From Roseibium album (GTDB lineage Bacteria > Pseudomonadota > Alphaproteobacteria > Rhizobiales > Stappiaceae), in NCBI GenBank assembly GCA_001404055.1, contig CXTY01000007.1, forward strand, positions 58 to 64,057: a DNA stretch of 64,000 nt, given 5' to 3'. The notes below the pieces were generated by a model. That model saw nothing but the letters and a program-made list of their open reading frames with translations. It had not been told where the DNA came from and did not search any database. A program made the position numbers and the translations under genes. Below, piece after piece: positions 63,494 through 64,000 of this stretch (positions within the stretch are counted from its first letter, which is position 1; every line of letters starts with the position of its first letter).

Positions 63494-64000
63494 TCATGAC
63501 TGAGGCAAGATCTTGCCCGGATTCATCACATTGTCCGGATCAAGCGCCTGCTTGATCGTGCGCATCACTTCAAGTGCGTCACCATGTTCACTGCGCAGGT
63601 ACTTCTGTTTGCCCTGCCCGACACCATGCTCGCCAGTGCAGGTACCTCCCATACCGATTGCTCTCAAGGAGAGCTGTTCGACAAAGTCTTCAGTAACGCG
63701 CATCTCTTCCTTGTTATCCAGGTCAACCAGAATCTGAACGTGGAAATTTCCGTCGCCTACATGCCCTACGATCGGGGCTAGCAACCCTCTGGCGCTGATA
63801 TCTTCCGCTGTCTCAGATACGCATTCGGCAAGCCGTGAGATGGGCACACACACATCTGTCACCATGACTTGGGAGTCTGGTTTCAGTGATTTTCCGGACC
63901 AGTAGGCATCATGTCTGGCTGTCCAGAGCTTGCTTCGTTCCTCGGCCGCCGTTGCCCAATCGAAAGGCCCTCCCCCATATTCCTCAGCAATCGCCGAGAA
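63494..64000 (-). CDS. FAD-linked oxidase (GlcD/D-lactate dehydrogenase type), C-terminal part
   Basis: The 3' end of a gene cut by the window edge; the frame is open from 64000 to a TGA at 63494. The sequence matches the C-terminal FAD-linked oxidase domain: 'WTARHDAYWSGKSLKPDSQVMVTDVCVPISRLAE', 'GHVGDGNFHVQILVD' and 'TCTGEHGVGQGKQKYLRSEHGDALEVMRTIKQALDPDNVMNPGKIL'. It oxidises D-lactate, glycolate or another 2-hydroxyacid; which one cannot be told from this part. The N-terminal FAD_binding_4 domain lies outside the window. Confidence 0.9.
   Translation of the reverse strand, partial: FSAIAEEYGGGPFDWATAAEERSKLWTARHDAYWSGKSLKPDSQVMVTDVCVPISRLAECVSETAEDISARGLLAPIVGHVGDGNFHVQILVDLDNKEEMRVTEDFVEQLSLRAIGMGGTCTGEHGVGQGKQKYLRSEHGDALEVMRTIKQALDPDNVMNPGKILPQS

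Overview
The window looks like chromosome of a Gram-negative alphaproteobacterium, most likely a marine-type Hyphomicrobiales (Rhizobiales) relative near Stappiaceae (Roseibium/Labrenzia-like); the genus is my inference. Supporting signs are a circularly permuted two-piece tmRNA beside an alpha-type sspB, the conserved housekeeping order thyA ... folA-hflK-hflC-DUF2065-degP-serB-miaA, the small families DUF4169, DUF1826 and RHH_4, a Zur-type operator, a 264-codon thyA with a GTG start, and dispersed CCCGG-stem repeats. No prophage, CRISPR array, rRNA or tRNA was seen. One IS end enters at the left edge.

Layout. 0-4.2 kb: truncated IS transposase, outer-membrane barrel, exported sulfatase and a divergent AraC regulator. 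4.5-6.4 kb: zinc-starvation pair (DUF1826, ZigA-type GTPase) behind a Zur box. 6.5-15.5 kb: diguanylate cyclase, DCC protein plus saccharopine-dehydrogenase-like gene, pdxJ with an HD hydrolase, LysE exporter, FMN reductase, siderophore-interacting reductase, YHS protein, TetR. 15.7-17.9 kb: gatC-GNAT-gatA. 18-30.7 kb: FAD oxidoreductase, RHH protein, DJ-1/PfpI, class II aldolase, a GGDEF-EAL gene split by an in-frame TGA, TetR with a perfect palindrome, ilvC, Sel1 protein, AraC, monooxygenase, methyltransferase, second diguanylate cyclase. 30.7-40.7 kb: an ABC exporter/GNAT/penicillin-binding-protein cluster, pirin, GNAT-Nudix fusion, PhzF, EamA, GST, and an ArsR-SRPBCC-DUF899 operon. 41-42.9 kb: leucine leader peptide and leuA. 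43-52.8 kb: exported protein of unknown function, two tandem GNATs, miaA and serB starting head to head on one CATG, degP, DUF2065, hflC, hflK, ElaA-like GNAT, folA. 53-57.7 kb: TfoX-N, DUF2461, GH1 beta-glucosidase, Tat multicopper oxidase, thyA. 58-64 kb: tmRNA, sspB, DUF4169, RHH, giant AsmA protein, and the C-terminal part of a FAD-linked oxidase cut by the window edge.

How genes work together: folA and thyA form the dTMP/folate cycle. hflKC, DUF2065 and degP are envelope quality control, while tmRNA and SspB are ribosome rescue and delivery of tagged proteins to ClpXP. leuA is probably controlled by ribosome stalling on a leucine-rich leader and ilvC makes its branched-chain precursor. 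ZigA and DUF1826 are probably zinc-repressed.

No clearly new multi-gene system is evident. The points most worth a second look are the leu leader, the nonsense codon in the GGDEF-EAL gene, the head-to-head miaA/serB starts, the GNAT-Nudix fusion, the probable CTG start of the AsmA gene, and several perfect inverted repeats upstream of regulators.
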